The position numbers were made by a program, and so were the translations under genes. A stretch of DNA of 33,043 nt from an uncultured Lachnospiraceae bacterium (GTDB taxonomy: Bacteria; Bacillota; Clostridia; Lachnospirales; Lachnospiraceae): NCBI GenBank assembly GCA_910577765.1, contig CAJTOV010000022.1:1-33043 (forward strand), in the 5' to 3' direction. The first letter of the stretch is position 1. Each line of letters starts with the position of its first letter. Of the stretch, positions 16,939 to 25,801 are shown piece after piece. The notes under the pieces were generated by a model. The model made no database searches. It was not told the origin of the DNA and was given only the letters and a program-made list of their open reading frames with translations.

Positions 16939-17056
16939 ATCCCAATTCCTCCGTAAACCTATAATAGCCGCTTCCACTGGCGGCGCTGTAGGCCTGAATA
17001 TTTCACTTACTGTGACTGCCCTTTGGATATTTCTGGGCAAACTTACCACAGCCCTT

Positions 17057-17085
17057 ATTCTACCATAGTCCTGGGGGCAAAACAA
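17057..17085 (-). promoter_or_regulatory. Possible promoter of the glycan operon
   Basis: On the minus strand TTGTTT (17080-17085) and TAGAAT (17057-17062) are spaced by 17 bases. This would start transcription near 17050 and leave a leader of about 110 bases before hddC. The leader contains a small GCCGC/GCGGC hairpin. The -10 is good and the -35 is mediocre. Confidence 0.4.
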
Positions 17086-17098
17086 GTCGTAAATGGAT

Positions 17099-17129
17099 GC
17101 AGCGGCACCTTGTGGGCAGGTGCCGCTGC
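17099..17129 (-). terminator. Hairpin downstream of the HNH cassette
   Basis: A perfect 12-base stem (GCAGCGGCACCT with AGGTGCCGCTGC) closes a 7-base loop, 33 bases after the stop of the HNH gene. It lies between the cassette and the glycan operon promoter, where a terminator is expected. The T-run after the stem is missing on both strands (ATCCATTTACG on the minus side), so intrinsic termination is uncertain. Confidence 0.4.
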
Positions 17130-17161
17130 GATCAGTTCCGTATGATCCCATTTTCATGGTG

Positions 17162-17809
17162 TTATGTTATCTTGTCCTCATTTTGTTCCGGGAAAACTTT
17201 TTCATTATAGGCTGCCCGAAATGCCTGCGACTGTTTCATATGAATATTCGCCAGCCTGTCTCTTATATGTTGCAATAATCTTTTTCTGGTTTCATCTTCT
17301 TCCTGCTCTATTTCTATACACAGTTTTTTCCACACCACTTCCAGACGTTCCACAAGCCATGCCAGGTTATGTATCGGCCGGTATAATTTCAGCCGTTTAA
17401 TCATTGCCCTTCCTTTTTCATCATCAGAATCAATGCCACCATACTCATTCCGGTAAAATATCTGATTATAATCGGTAGTTACCGGATTGTAAAACAGTTC
17501 ATTTACAATCCGGTCATCCTTCATAAAATCCCCCTGATACTGATCTCCTTTTGAAAGATTGCACTTGGGGCAGGACCACATTAAATTTTCATAGCCTGCC
17601 CAGAGAGAATCCCGTTTTCCTTTAAATTCCTTACATGGAATAAAGTGGTCTATATGATAAGGTGATGTGATCAAATTCTGCGGCATGTTGCAGTAACAGC
17701 AACGGTCATGAAAATCTTTTTTCAGATATGGCCGGTAACCGGAAGGTGTTCCATAACTCCTGCTGCAATTCCGCTTTATCTCATGTTCCTTAAAATTTGC
17801 ATATTTCAT
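17162..17809 (-). CDS. HNH-family endonuclease
   Basis: This 215-residue protein shows the zinc-bound HNH layout: CCYC (37-40), YHIDHFIP (51-58, with the catalytic D54-H55), ENLMWSC (74-80) and CPKCNLSKGD (80-89). This metal-dependent nuclease fold is common in restriction, CRISPR and anti-phage proteins. The C-terminal half is helical and charged with no recognised domain; it may bind a partner or DNA. Its ATG overlaps the receiver gene's stop by four bases (ATGA). Base composition is much more AT-rich than the glycan genes. By context it is the likely effector nuclease of the cassette. Confidence 0.85.
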   Translation of the reverse strand: MKYANFKEHEIKRNCSRSYGTPSGYRPYLKKDFHDRCCYCNMPQNLITSPYHIDHFIPCKEFKGKRDSLWAGYENLMWSCPKCNLSKGDQYQGDFMKDDRIVNELFYNPVTTDYNQIFYRNEYGGIDSDDEKGRAMIKRLKLYRPIHNLAWLVERLEVVWKKLCIEIEQEEDETRKRLLQHIRDRLANIHMKQSQAFRAAYNEKVFPEQNEDKIT

Positions 17810-18459
17810 CGGTTTCCCAACAGCTCCTCGTATTTTTTCAGTTCTTCCAATACTGATTTCAACTCGCCCAGATCAAAACCAGTGTCAAATGCGGTCTGAC
17901 TCATCTGTTTGTATCCTTTTAGCCTGGTTTCCAATTCCATCACATGGCGTAAAACCTTTTCATCTGTGCTGTTTTCATCCAGCTTGCACAGTTCCATTTC
18001 CAAGGCTGCCTCCAGCCGTTTCCGGTTGCTCACATACCGGTCCATATTCAGAAAAATATTTTCTACCATGGACTTTGACTCCTGGGAGTTTGCCTTTAAA
18101 AAGATTTTTTTTGCATATACCTTATCCGCATCCGTGTAAGGAGATACTTTCCCTTCTTCCGGGGCATGAGTGAGGATCACCATGGGAAATTCTGGTGCTT
18201 CCTCATGCAAACAATCCACAATTTCCCATCCCTCTATGATAACTTCTGTGGTATCCAGTCTATAGTCTACAATCAGTGCCTGAATGGTGCCTTCGGTCAC
18301 GTCATCCATAATTTCCTTCAGAATCTGATCCTTCTTGCGATTCAGAAGCTCATACTCTTTGAACTGGACAGGGCCTTTGTCAAGATCTGGGTCCAGAATC
18401 GCCACCTGTATGTCGGCCCTGTCTTCCGGCGCATCGTCCACAATTCCGATTCGATACAT
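17806..18459 (-). CDS. CheY-like receiver protein without a DNA-binding domain
   Basis: Starting at the ATG at 18459 (ribosome site AAGGGAG; the start overlaps the previous stop as TAATG) gives 217 residues. The receiver residues are all present: acidic pair D8-D9 (IVDDAPEDR), phospho-acceptor D65 (LIVDYRLD), T97 (VILTHAPEE) and lysine at 117-118 (YAKKIFLK). The receiver covers about 1-125. It is followed by a helical tail of about 90 residues (RKRLEAALEMEL, ELKKYEELLGNR) with no helix-turn-helix that I can see. The output is therefore probably protein-protein. It is sandwiched between a kinase-like ATPase and a nuclease, so it may gate the nuclease by phosphorylation; this is inference. Confidence 0.75.
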   Translation of the reverse strand: MYRIGIVDDAPEDRADIQVAILDPDLDKGPVQFKEYELLNRKKDQILKEIMDDVTEGTIQALIVDYRLDTTEVIIEGWEIVDCLHEEAPEFPMVILTHAPEEGKVSPYTDADKVYAKKIFLKANSQESKSMVENIFLNMDRYVSNRKRLEAALEMELCKLDENSTDEKVLRHVMELETRLKGYKQMSQTAFDTGFDLGELKSVLEELKKYEELLGNR

Positions 18460-21047
18460 TACTGACTCCCTTCCTTTTTCCATGAAATACAGATGCCAAA
18501 ACCATCTTTCTTGTCCGCCAGCACATGGACCGTGCTGTCATATCTCTCCACCGCCTCCTTTACAGCCCAAAGTCCCAGACCGGTTCCCTCATCCCCTTTT
18601 GAAGATTCTCCCATTTCAAATATTATATCCGGATTTCCCTGATACTTATCACTTAGGGGCGGTCCATTGTTTTCCAGATACAGATGGATGTAATCTTTGT
18701 CCTCTTCAAACTTCACCAGGATCTGGCGCTGGGGATTATGTCCCTGCTCGAAGAACCAGGCGGCATTTAACAGCACATTGTTCAATATGATATACAGATC
18801 CACCACAGCGACCGAATACCGGTATTCTGCCTGTCCCTCTTCGAAAACAGAGGGTTCTATCTCAATATGCTTCTCGGCCAGCAAGGGAGTCCATTTCCCC
18901 AGTATATCACAGACAAGCTTTCTCATGGATATCGGTTTTCGTTTCAGATTCTCCTTTTTCAGCCCCTCCATAATCACATCCAGAAAAGAGGCTACCAGGT
19001 CATCCCCTTTCTCCACAATATCCAGTCTGTCATAAGGATTATAAGCCGGCGGACCTGCATAGTCCTTCCCGTCCATAACATATTTCACACGGCTGCGCAC
19101 CTGGGATGCCTGCACATGAAACTTCGTGTTGATGGCATGGAACTCATGGAAAAAAGTATTGATCACGATGCCAGAGGAACTGAGCATTTCCACAATCTGC
19201 TTCGTTTTTACTTCCTTTGCTTCCCTCTGCATCATCTCATACACGGTATCCAGCATTTCATCAGCGGTAGGCGTATCAGAATCCGTCTGTTCACCGGCCG
19301 AACCGCTCTCTTCCTGGGCAGATTCTGTCTCCTGCCCCTGACCGGACGGTTCCGGTTCATCTGTTTCCTGCCTGGCTTCCTGCCAGCTTTTCTCAGCCTT
19401 TTTTTCAGCCGCACGAACCGCTGCCTCCTGCACCCGCGCAATATGGGATTTCATTTCATTTTCAACTTCTTTTCTCCATCTGGCATATTCCCGGTAAATA
19501 TATTGCCGGTCATGTTCAAAAATTTTCAGACACTCCTGAATCAGGTTGACAAATATATAGTAAGTTTCGTTGAGAACCATGCCCTCCCGGTTGGCTGTAT
19601 CGGTCAGATTGGGGTTGGTCTCCCGGCCAATCTTTACCATGCCGATCATCTGATATGGCTGTACACGCCAGCCCCACTTTTCATGAGATACTGCCGCAGG
19701 ACTCCGCTGTGCTCTGCGTCCCATTTCCAACCAATCAGACAAGGGGCCGTCTGTATCTCCATAAGGCCGTACTTTAAAGCTGTCACGATAGATCTTGACA
19801 CCGGAAAACTGAGATACCAGTTTTCTCCGTTTCCGTGCCGCCACCTGTTTCATGATCTCATATTCATTGTTTTCCCTTCTCAGGAAATACATCTCCGACT
19901 CAAAGGCTCCCACCTTCCGGATTTTATCAAGGCTGTCCTTTTTCAACAAATCAGTTACGTTCCGCTCCAGCACCAGCTCCCGGCCATAATCTTCTCTCCG
20001 GTAGCCGTCTTTCTGAAATTCACTGCGTGCCCAGAATTCGGAAAGATTCTTTCTTTTTGACATATCATTCACCGCAATGGTGACGGTCTTCCGCCCGGTA
20101 TTCACTTCATTGCGCAGCAGGGCAATGCGGACTGTCCGGTCCCCATCGTACCGGATACGGATGCGGTAATCATAATCCGACTCAGCAATGGCCACTTCGT
20201 TTGTAGTGAAATTATAGGCCGGATAAAACTGATTGTTTACAATCACTTTAAATTTATCCACATTTCCAATGGGATTAATGCTTTGCAGATTGGTATTTAC
20301 CCGTTGAAAAAGCCTCTCTCCCCAGGGCTCCCTGATGGGTGTCAATATTATCATCGTTCCAGTAGACCAGTCATGCCCTTTCATTTTCTCGAAGTCTCTG
20401 CCTGACACGGTCTTAACCAGTTCCTCGTAGGATGTGCCGACCTGGTCTAAATCAGCCTTAATATCACTTAACAGTCTGGCATTGACAAACTGGTCCCAGT
20501 CTATCTCCCACTTTACCATCGCGCCTTTGGGATCTGCCTTGGTATACATCACAGAATGTCTGGATAACTTATCCAGCGCAAACCGGCCAATCCCCTTGGC
20601 ACCGGTTTTGGTGCGCCCTGCGGCTGAAACCGTATGGTATTCTTTATCACTAGTGCCAATATACATCCACGCGGATTTTACAGTTTCAGAAGTCATGCCG
20701 GAACCGTTATCCGCCACCACAATCTGATTGTGGGAAAAGAGAATCATGCGCAAAGATTCTTCCTGTTCTTCTGACAGCACTTCTTTCCTAATCCAGTTTC
20801 CCATGTCTTCCTCATAGTACTCCCGTACACGGACCATTTCATCCATTGTCAAATGATCCATAAACAAGCTGACCGGCGCCTGCTGCGGAATCTCAGGAAA
20901 AGGAACTGAAAAGTCCACCCACACACAAGAAGCATCGGCATCATATGCATTTTTAATCAGTTCCACCAGTGCGCCATCCACATCGGATATATTCTCCCGC
21001 CCAATCAGTCGGGCGGCCTTGGCTCCTACCGCAAATTCGATCTGCAT
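18459..21047 (-). CDS. Dual GHKL protein: Hsp90/MutL-like ATPase plus histidine-kinase-like module
   Basis: This 862-residue protein has two ATP-fold modules. The N-terminal one shows an N-box ELIKNAYDADA (29-39), ADNGSGM (112-118) and TGAKGIGRFA (148-157), which is the Hsp90/MutL/MORC style. A transducer-like region follows (about 170-500). A charged linker at about 525-600 is rich in Glu, Gln, Ser and Ala. The C-terminal part has a possible H-box TFFHEFHAIN (631-640; H634 or H637), an N-box LNNVLLNAAW (755-764), NNGPP (793-797) and GTGLGLW (821-827), as in histidine kinases. There are no membrane helices, so it is a cytosolic sensor. It lies 8 bases after the methyltransferase gene. MutL/MORC-type ATPases are known partners of restriction systems; the kinase tail is less usual. 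Confidence 0.8.
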   Translation of the reverse strand: MQIEFAVGAKAARLIGRENISDVDGALVELIKNAYDADASCVWVDFSVPFPEIPQQAPVSLFMDHLTMDEMVRVREYYEEDMGNWIRKEVLSEEQEESLRMILFSHNQIVVADNGSGMTSETVKSAWMYIGTSDKEYHTVSAAGRTKTGAKGIGRFALDKLSRHSVMYTKADPKGAMVKWEIDWDQFVNARLLSDIKADLDQVGTSYEELVKTVSGRDFEKMKGHDWSTGTMIILTPIREPWGERLFQRVNTNLQSINPIGNVDKFKVIVNNQFYPAYNFTTNEVAIAESDYDYRIRIRYDGDRTVRIALLRNEVNTGRKTVTIAVNDMSKRKNLSEFWARSEFQKDGYRREDYGRELVLERNVTDLLKKDSLDKIRKVGAFESEMYFLRRENNEYEIMKQVAARKRRKLVSQFSGVKIYRDSFKVRPYGDTDGPLSDWLEMGRRAQRSPAAVSHEKWGWRVQPYQMIGMVKIGRETNPNLTDTANREGMVLNETYYIFVNLIQECLKIFEHDRQYIYREYARWRKEVENEMKSHIARVQEAAVRAAEKKAEKSWQEARQETDEPEPSGQGQETESAQEESGSAGEQTDSDTPTADEMLDTVYEMMQREAKEVKTKQIVEMLSSSGIVINTFFHEFHAINTKFHVQASQVRSRVKYVMDGKDYAGPPAYNPYDRLDIVEKGDDLVASFLDVIMEGLKKENLKRKPISMRKLVCDILGKWTPLLAEKHIEIEPSVFEEGQAEYRYSVAVVDLYIILNNVLLNAAWFFEQGHNPQRQILVKFEEDKDYIHLYLENNGPPLSDKYQGNPDIIFEMGESSKGDEGTGLGLWAVKEAVERYDSTVHVLADKKDGFGICISWKKEGSQ

Positions 21048-21055
21048 TTTCTTAA

Positions 21056-22480
21056 TTATACCTCATCAAACATATAGTCACACACATCCCTGGGGCTGAT
21101 CCGGTAACTGGTTCCCTTGGCATTTATCCCTATCTCTTCCACATAGGACAGAAAATCATCGCTCGTCAGAATTTTTTCTGCCTGGTCCAGGGTATACCCC
21201 GCTTTAGGAACCAGATACATCCCTGAATATGGGACTGTCTCTTGTTCCAGCCGGTAATACCGCACCTTACTGGTAATCAGCGTAGATAAAAGCAGTTTGG
21301 GCTGATTGATATGTGCCAGCGCCTGGGAACGGCCATATTCAAACCAGCCAATATTCTGATCGCAGTCTCTTTCGCCCAGCTTTTTCTCATATTTCCTCAG
21401 GTATGAACAGACTCCTGGAAATTTCTTCTGAAATTCCGCAGGTTCATAGTGCATCAAACAGCCGTCATCGTCATACCAGTATGGAAATATAATATACTGT
21501 TCTTCTCTGCGCTGCTTACTTTTGGGACTGGCCGCAGGCCGTACCACTTTCTGTTCAAGAATCATTCCATCCACTTCAAAATCGCCATTATCGCACTTTC
21601 TGAAGTTCCGGAGTACAAACGCATCATTCAGCAGTGTTGCAATAGGGGCAGAAATCTGGAAACAATTCCCCATTCTTTCTGATTTTCCCAAATGTGCTCT
21701 GTTGGTAAAAAAGGACCATTTTCCCTGCAATTCTGATTTCTGGACCTGTATGCTTCTTTGGTTTTGTATATCACAATACTTGAATGTTCTTCCCTGAGTC
21801 TGCCTTCTGCAAAAAATTACGGCCGATGAGGTAAGATAATTTCCGAAAATTCTTTGGGTCGTATAATCCTCCACCTCAACCAGATATGGCAGAATATACT
21901 TTCTCAGCTCATCGGAGTACCGGTTCTTAAAAAAATTATTGGGAATTAGATAGATCAGGCTGCCATCTGGCGCCAGGGACTGCAACGCTGCTTCTGTAAA
22001 AGCATAATAATAATCTGCCTTTCCTGCCGCGCATGTCTGATATCTGGTCCTGATCAGCGTCCGTTCTTCTGGTGTCAGATTATAATATGTAATATAAGGA
22101 GGATTGCCCACAACATATTGATATATGGATTCCGGTTCCAGCGCCAGGGCATCTCCCTGACGGATATGCCAGTTTACATTTGTAATTCCCATCTTTTCTG
22201 CCACGGCATCCATATTGGCAAGGCATATTCTTACGATACTTTCTTCTTTCTCGATTCCATGGATATCCTGTTCCAGCCCCTTAAGAATCATAATATCTGT
22301 CAAATTCTGCCGTCTGGCATCGATAATATATCTTTTGACAATTTCACATAAAAAATTCCCTTCACCACATGAATTTTCCAGCACCTTTTTTCCATATAGA
22401 TTGCTTTTATATCCGATTTTGTCAAGCATATGACTGACCATATCTAATGGCGTGGGAACTTTGCATGTTTTCTCGCCCAT
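21056..22480 (-). CDS. Adenine-N6 DNA methyltransferase, Eco57I/TaqI type
   Basis: This is a 474-residue methyltransferase of the gamma order. The SAM-binding motif I appears as VLENSCGEGNF (33-43), the acidic loop as LKGLEQDIHGIE (67-77), and the catalytic NPPY at 126-129 (VVGNPPYITYYNL). The C-terminal half (about 250-474) would hold the DNA-recognition domain, with a TaqI-like WFEYGRSQAL segment. Start choice: an upstream ATG at 22492 has a ribosome site touching it, while AAGGATGG sits eight bases before the ATG at 22480, so the latter is preferred. No nuclease domain is fused to it. First gene of the four-gene cassette; likely marks self DNA. Confidence 0.88.
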   Translation of the reverse strand: MGEKTCKVPTPLDMVSHMLDKIGYKSNLYGKKVLENSCGEGNFLCEIVKRYIIDARRQNLTDIMILKGLEQDIHGIEKEESIVRICLANMDAVAEKMGITNVNWHIRQGDALALEPESIYQYVVGNPPYITYYNLTPEERTLIRTRYQTCAAGKADYYYAFTEAALQSLAPDGSLIYLIPNNFFKNRYSDELRKYILPYLVEVEDYTTQRIFGNYLTSSAVIFCRRQTQGRTFKYCDIQNQRSIQVQKSELQGKWSFFTNRAHLGKSERMGNCFQISAPIATLLNDAFVLRNFRKCDNGDFEVDGMILEQKVVRPAASPKSKQRREEQYIIFPYWYDDDGCLMHYEPAEFQKKFPGVCSYLRKYEKKLGERDCDQNIGWFEYGRSQALAHINQPKLLLSTLITSKVRYYRLEQETVPYSGMYLVPKAGYTLDQAEKILTSDDFLSYVEEIGINAKGTSYRISPRDVCDYMFDEV

Positions 22481-22519
22481 ACGATTTGCCATCCTTCATT
22501 TTTGTACTTTCTGAAGCCT

Positions 22520-22549
22520 ATCTTACCACAGATTAACGGTTTTTGTCAC
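22520..22549 (-). promoter_or_regulatory. Probable promoter of the methyltransferase/ATPase/receiver/HNH cassette
   Basis: On the minus strand GTGACA (22544-22549) and TAAGAT (22520-22525) are 18 bases apart. The start site would be near 22513, about 30 bases before the preferred ATG. The stretch 22493-22630 is otherwise an AT-rich spacer with no gene; it forms the seam between this cassette and the broken ABC operon. Confidence 0.5.
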
Positions 22550-22648
22550 GAAAAATAATTTCCGCAGGGCAGTAAATTGTAACAGCTCACACCAACTTAA
22601 GAAAATTAGGTTTTAAAATTTTTTGTAGAAAAGGAGTACAAGCTGGAG

Positions 22649-23782
22649 GTGCCTCCCAGGGCAAGGATTCAGGATATTCCCGTCAGCATACAGCAGCGGG
22701 TGGAAATTCTCAAGGCCTTATACCTGGGTGCGGAGCTTCTGATCATGGACGAGCCCACAGCGGTTCTCACTCCCCAGGAGATCGTCCGGCTGTTCCAGAC
22801 CCTGGTGGAGCTCCGCAACGCGGGAAAGAGTATTATTCTCATTACCCATAAGCTGAATGAGATCATGCAGATCACCGATGAAATCCTGGTTCTCCGTCTG
22901 GGGAAGGTAACGGGCCATGTACTGACCTCCGCCACGGACCAGCGCAGGATTGCGGAAATGATGGTGGGACGCCAGCTAAACCAGCAAAAGGAGAAACAGC
23001 AGACAGACCAGACCGAAACGGCCCTGGAGGTCCGGGATCTGGAATATGTGGACAAGTGGGGCGTGAAAGCCATTGACCACCTGTCCTTCACCCTCCGCAA
23101 GGGGGAGATCCTGGGAATCGCCGGGGTCCAGGGCAACGGCCAGTCGGAACTGATCGACATTCTCACCGGCATGGTCAGCCATTACTCCGGCTCTGTGTCC
23201 ATAGACGGGAAACCTGTAGCTCCTTCCTCTGACACCAGAACCAGGCGGGAATACGGGCTTGGCTGTATCCCGGAGGACCGGCAGTCAACCGGCGCCGCCG
23301 TAGGCGCCACCATTCTGGCCAACTTCATCATGGCCGGCTACCGGACCGGTGATTTTTCCGGGAAATGGCTGATCCATTATAAAAGAGCAAGGGAACGGAC
23401 CTGGGAATATGTCAAACGCTTTACCGTGAAAACCGACGACATTATGCTGGACGCCCTGTCACTGTCCGGAGGCAATCTGCAAAAACTGATTGTGGCCAGG
23501 GAGCTGTATTTAAAGCCTGCGGTGCTGATCGCTGCCCAGCCCAGCCGGGGCGTGGATATCGGCGCCACCGAGTACATCCATGACACCCTGATCCAGCACA
23601 GAAACCAGGGCAATGCCGTACTGCTGGTATCCAGCGAGCTGTCGGAGATCATGACCCTCAGTGACCGGATTCTGGTCATTTACAATGGCCGCTTTGTGGG
23701 GGAAGCAGATCCCGGAACCGCCACGGAGGAGGAAATCGGGCTTCTAATGGCCGGAATTGAAAGGAGGGATTCAGACCTATGA
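22649..23782 (+). pseudogene. N-terminally truncated sugar/nucleoside ABC transporter ATPase
   Basis: Family members carry two nucleotide-binding domains in about 500 residues. Here the first lacks its first 130 or so residues, including its Walker A. Homology starts abruptly near 22634 (KLEVPPRARIQDI) with the signature region QQRVEILKAL and Walker B LLIMDEPTAVLTP. The second domain is whole: Walker A GVQGNGQSE, signature LSGGNLQK and a degenerate Walker B LIAAQPSRGVD. A GTG at 22649 with AAGGAG 12 bases upstream could still express it (377 residues), but it cannot form a normal ATPase. The next gene overlaps by four bases. The break lies right beside the defence-like cassette, which suggests that insertion or deletion there removed the 5' end. 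Confidence 0.85.
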
Positions 23783-24861
23783 ATTTTACTTACAGACCGG
23801 TTCCCATCAGCGCAAAAACCGCAGTCATGGCCGTGATTTCCGGGCTCCTTCTGGGGGCGGTTCTGATCTTTGCCACCGGCAACCATCCGGCTGTCATCTA
23901 TGCCGCCCTGGTGCGGGGCGCCTGCGGTTCCCTATTTGCCCTTGCTTCCAGCATCCGCTGGACCGTCCCCCTGATCTTTACGGGTACGGCCGCCGCCATT
24001 GCATTTAAAGGCGGGGTGTTCAATATGGGAGTGGAAGGCCAGATGTATGTAGGGGGCCTGGCCGCCGCGGTGGTGGGAATCACCTGGCAGGATCTTCCCG
24101 GCTATCTTCTGGTCCCCATGATGCTGGCGGCCAGCATGGCTGCCGGAATGATCTGGGCCCTGCCTCCCATTCTTGCCAAATTGTATTACGGAAGCAGCGA
24201 GGTGGTTCCCTGCATGATGCTCAATTACATTGCCATGTACTTAACCGATTATCTGGTCCACAACGTGTTTCTGGCGGGAGGGAACCGGGGCGCTACCATC
24301 AAGACCGACCTGATCGCTTCCCAGGGCCGCCTTGCCAGGCTGATTCCCGGAACCAGTGTTTCCACTGCCCTTCTGATCGGGCTGGCCATTGTCCTGGCGT
24401 ACCAGTGGGTGATCCGCAGGACCCGGTTCGGGTATGAATTTGAAATCTGCGGTATCAACCCAAGATTTGCCCGGTACGGAGGGGTCAATGTCAACAGGAC
24501 CCGGATCGGTGTCATCCTTCTGAGCGGAGCCATTGCCGGGCTGGGCGGCGCCACGGAAATCATGGGCGTCCGGTACTGCTTTGAAAGCCGGTTTGTGGGG
24601 GATTTTGCTACCAACGGCATTCTGGCGGCGCTTCTGGGAAGCTGTTCTCCTGGGGGAACCCTGATCGGCGCGGCGTTTATGGGCTTTTTAAAGGCCGGCT
24701 CCCTTACGGTAGAACGGACCACCCGTGTGTCCCGTGCCGTTGCCGTGGTGATCCAGTGTACCATTATCTGCTTTGTATCTGCCAAAAGCTTTGCCGGGGT
24801 CCTGGAGCTTCCGGGCATCCGGCTTTGGAAAGGAAAGGCAAAGGAGGGGAAAACCCAATGA
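23779..24861 (+). CDS. ABC transporter permease (BPD_transp_2 family)
   Basis: This 360-residue inner-membrane permease has about nine to ten helices. The cytoplasmic contact segment typical of sugar/nucleoside importers is visible as GYEFEICGINPRFARYGGVNVNR-type text, followed by SGAIAGLGGATEIMGV. It pairs with the next gene as a heterodimeric channel. The start overlaps the ATPase stop (ATGA), with GGAGG upstream. The gene itself looks intact, although its ATPase partner is truncated. Confidence 0.88.
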   Translation: MNFTYRPVPISAKTAVMAVISGLLLGAVLIFATGNHPAVIYAALVRGACGSLFALASSIRWTVPLIFTGTAAAIAFKGGVFNMGVEGQMYVGGLAAAVVGITWQDLPGYLLVPMMLAASMAAGMIWALPPILAKLYYGSSEVVPCMMLNYIAMYLTDYLVHNVFLAGGNRGATIKTDLIASQGRLARLIPGTSVSTALLIGLAIVLAYQWVIRRTRFGYEFEICGINPRFARYGGVNVNRTRIGVILLSGAIAGLGGATEIMGVRYCFESRFVGDFATNGILAALLGSCSPGGTLIGAAFMGFLKAGSLTVERTTRVSRAVAVVIQCTIICFVSAKSFAGVLELPGIRLWKGKAKEGKTQ

Positions 24862-25745
24862 ATATTTCTCTATTGATCCGTGCTGCCATGCGTTATTCTG
24901 CCCCGGTGCTTCTGGCGGCTGTAGGGGCGCTGTTCTGTGACTGTGCAGGCGTGACCTTCATTATTCTGGAGGCACAGATGCTGCTGGGCTGTTTCTTTGC
25001 CGTTATCGCAGGCTACTATTTTCAAAGCTGGGCTGCCGGGGTCCTGTGCGCGGTTCTGGCAAGTATACTCCTTGGATGGTTTTTCATCTGGATCACCATG
25101 AAGATGAAAGCCATTGAACTGGTTGTGGGCTTTGCCATTAACTTTCTGGTTGACGGCCTGACCATCTATCTGCTGCGGATGGTGTTCCACCAGACCGGCT
25201 CCTTTGTATCACCGGAGATCCCGGCCATTCCCAGGATCACGGTTCCGGTTCTCAGCCGGATTCCCCTGGTGGGCATTCTCTTTGACCAGCAGACCTGGAT
25301 TGTGTATTTTGCCTTTTTCAGCGTGGTGGCGGCGTCTGTCCTGATCTACCACACGGCCTTTGGGCTCCACATTCTGTCCAGCGGGGCCAATCCGGAGGCC
25401 GCACAGGCGGTGGGAATCCGGATCGGGAAAACCAGAATCCAGTGTATCATGATTGCCAGTGTTCTCTGCGGACTGGCCGGGAGCCAGCTTTCCATCGGCT
25501 TTCTCTCCATGTTCTCTGAGGGAATGACCGTGGGGAAGGGCTTTATTGCCCTGGGCGCCCTGATGTTCTCCAACCGCAAACCAGCCCTGGTGCTGTTCAT
25601 CACCCTGCTGTTCGGCTTCGCGGAAGCCATCGGCAACCAGGTACAGCTTGGGGGTACCCTTGCGTCCGAGCTGGTACTGATGATCCCTTATGTTGCGGTT
25701 CTGGCGTGTGTATTTGTCAGAAAACCGGTTCCGGAGCAGATCTGA
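24858..25745 (+). CDS. ABC transporter permease, second subunit
   Basis: The protein is 295 residues from the ATG at 24858, which overlaps the previous stop by four bases and follows AGGAGG. An upstream frame start at 24756 is inside the previous gene and has no ribosome site. About eight to nine membrane helices are present. The contact loop FGLHILSSGANPEAAQAVGIRIGKTR (about 205-230), written here only as its family type, is followed by ASVLCGLAGSQL. Members of this pair import nucleosides or sugars with a BMP-type binding protein, which is encoded next. Confidence 0.88.
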   Translation: MNISLLIRAAMRYSAPVLLAAVGALFCDCAGVTFIILEAQMLLGCFFAVIAGYYFQSWAAGVLCAVLASILLGWFFIWITMKMKAIELVVGFAINFLVDGLTIYLLRMVFHQTGSFVSPEIPAIPRITVPVLSRIPLVGILFDQQTWIVYFAFFSVVAASVLIYHTAFGLHILSSGANPEAAQAVGIRIGKTRIQCIMIASVLCGLAGSQLSIGFLSMFSEGMTVGKGFIALGALMFSNRKPALVLFITLLFGFAEAIGNQVQLGGTLASELVLMIPYVAVLACVFVRKPVPEQI

Positions 25746-25801
25746 ACCGGCCAGGCCAGGGCTGTTGCATGTATAGAAATGAAAAAAAGGAGGAAGTTAC
25801 T

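Noticed and set aside
17162..17809. HNH gene as a homing endonuclease or group II intron remnant
   Set aside because: No intron, intein or reverse-transcriptase text nearby, and its start overlaps the receiver stop, so it belongs to the cassette.
18867..20060. A 397-residue plus-strand frame opposite the dual-ATPase gene
   Set aside because: Phe/His/Leu-rich antisense text with no recognisable motif, while the minus strand has clear GHKL motifs.
17806..21047. The ATPase and receiver as an ordinary two-component regulator of the glycan operon
   Set aside because: The sensor has no membrane segment, carries an additional Hsp90/MutL-type fold, and is co-transcribed with a methyltransferase and nuclease. 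The receiver has no DNA-binding domain.
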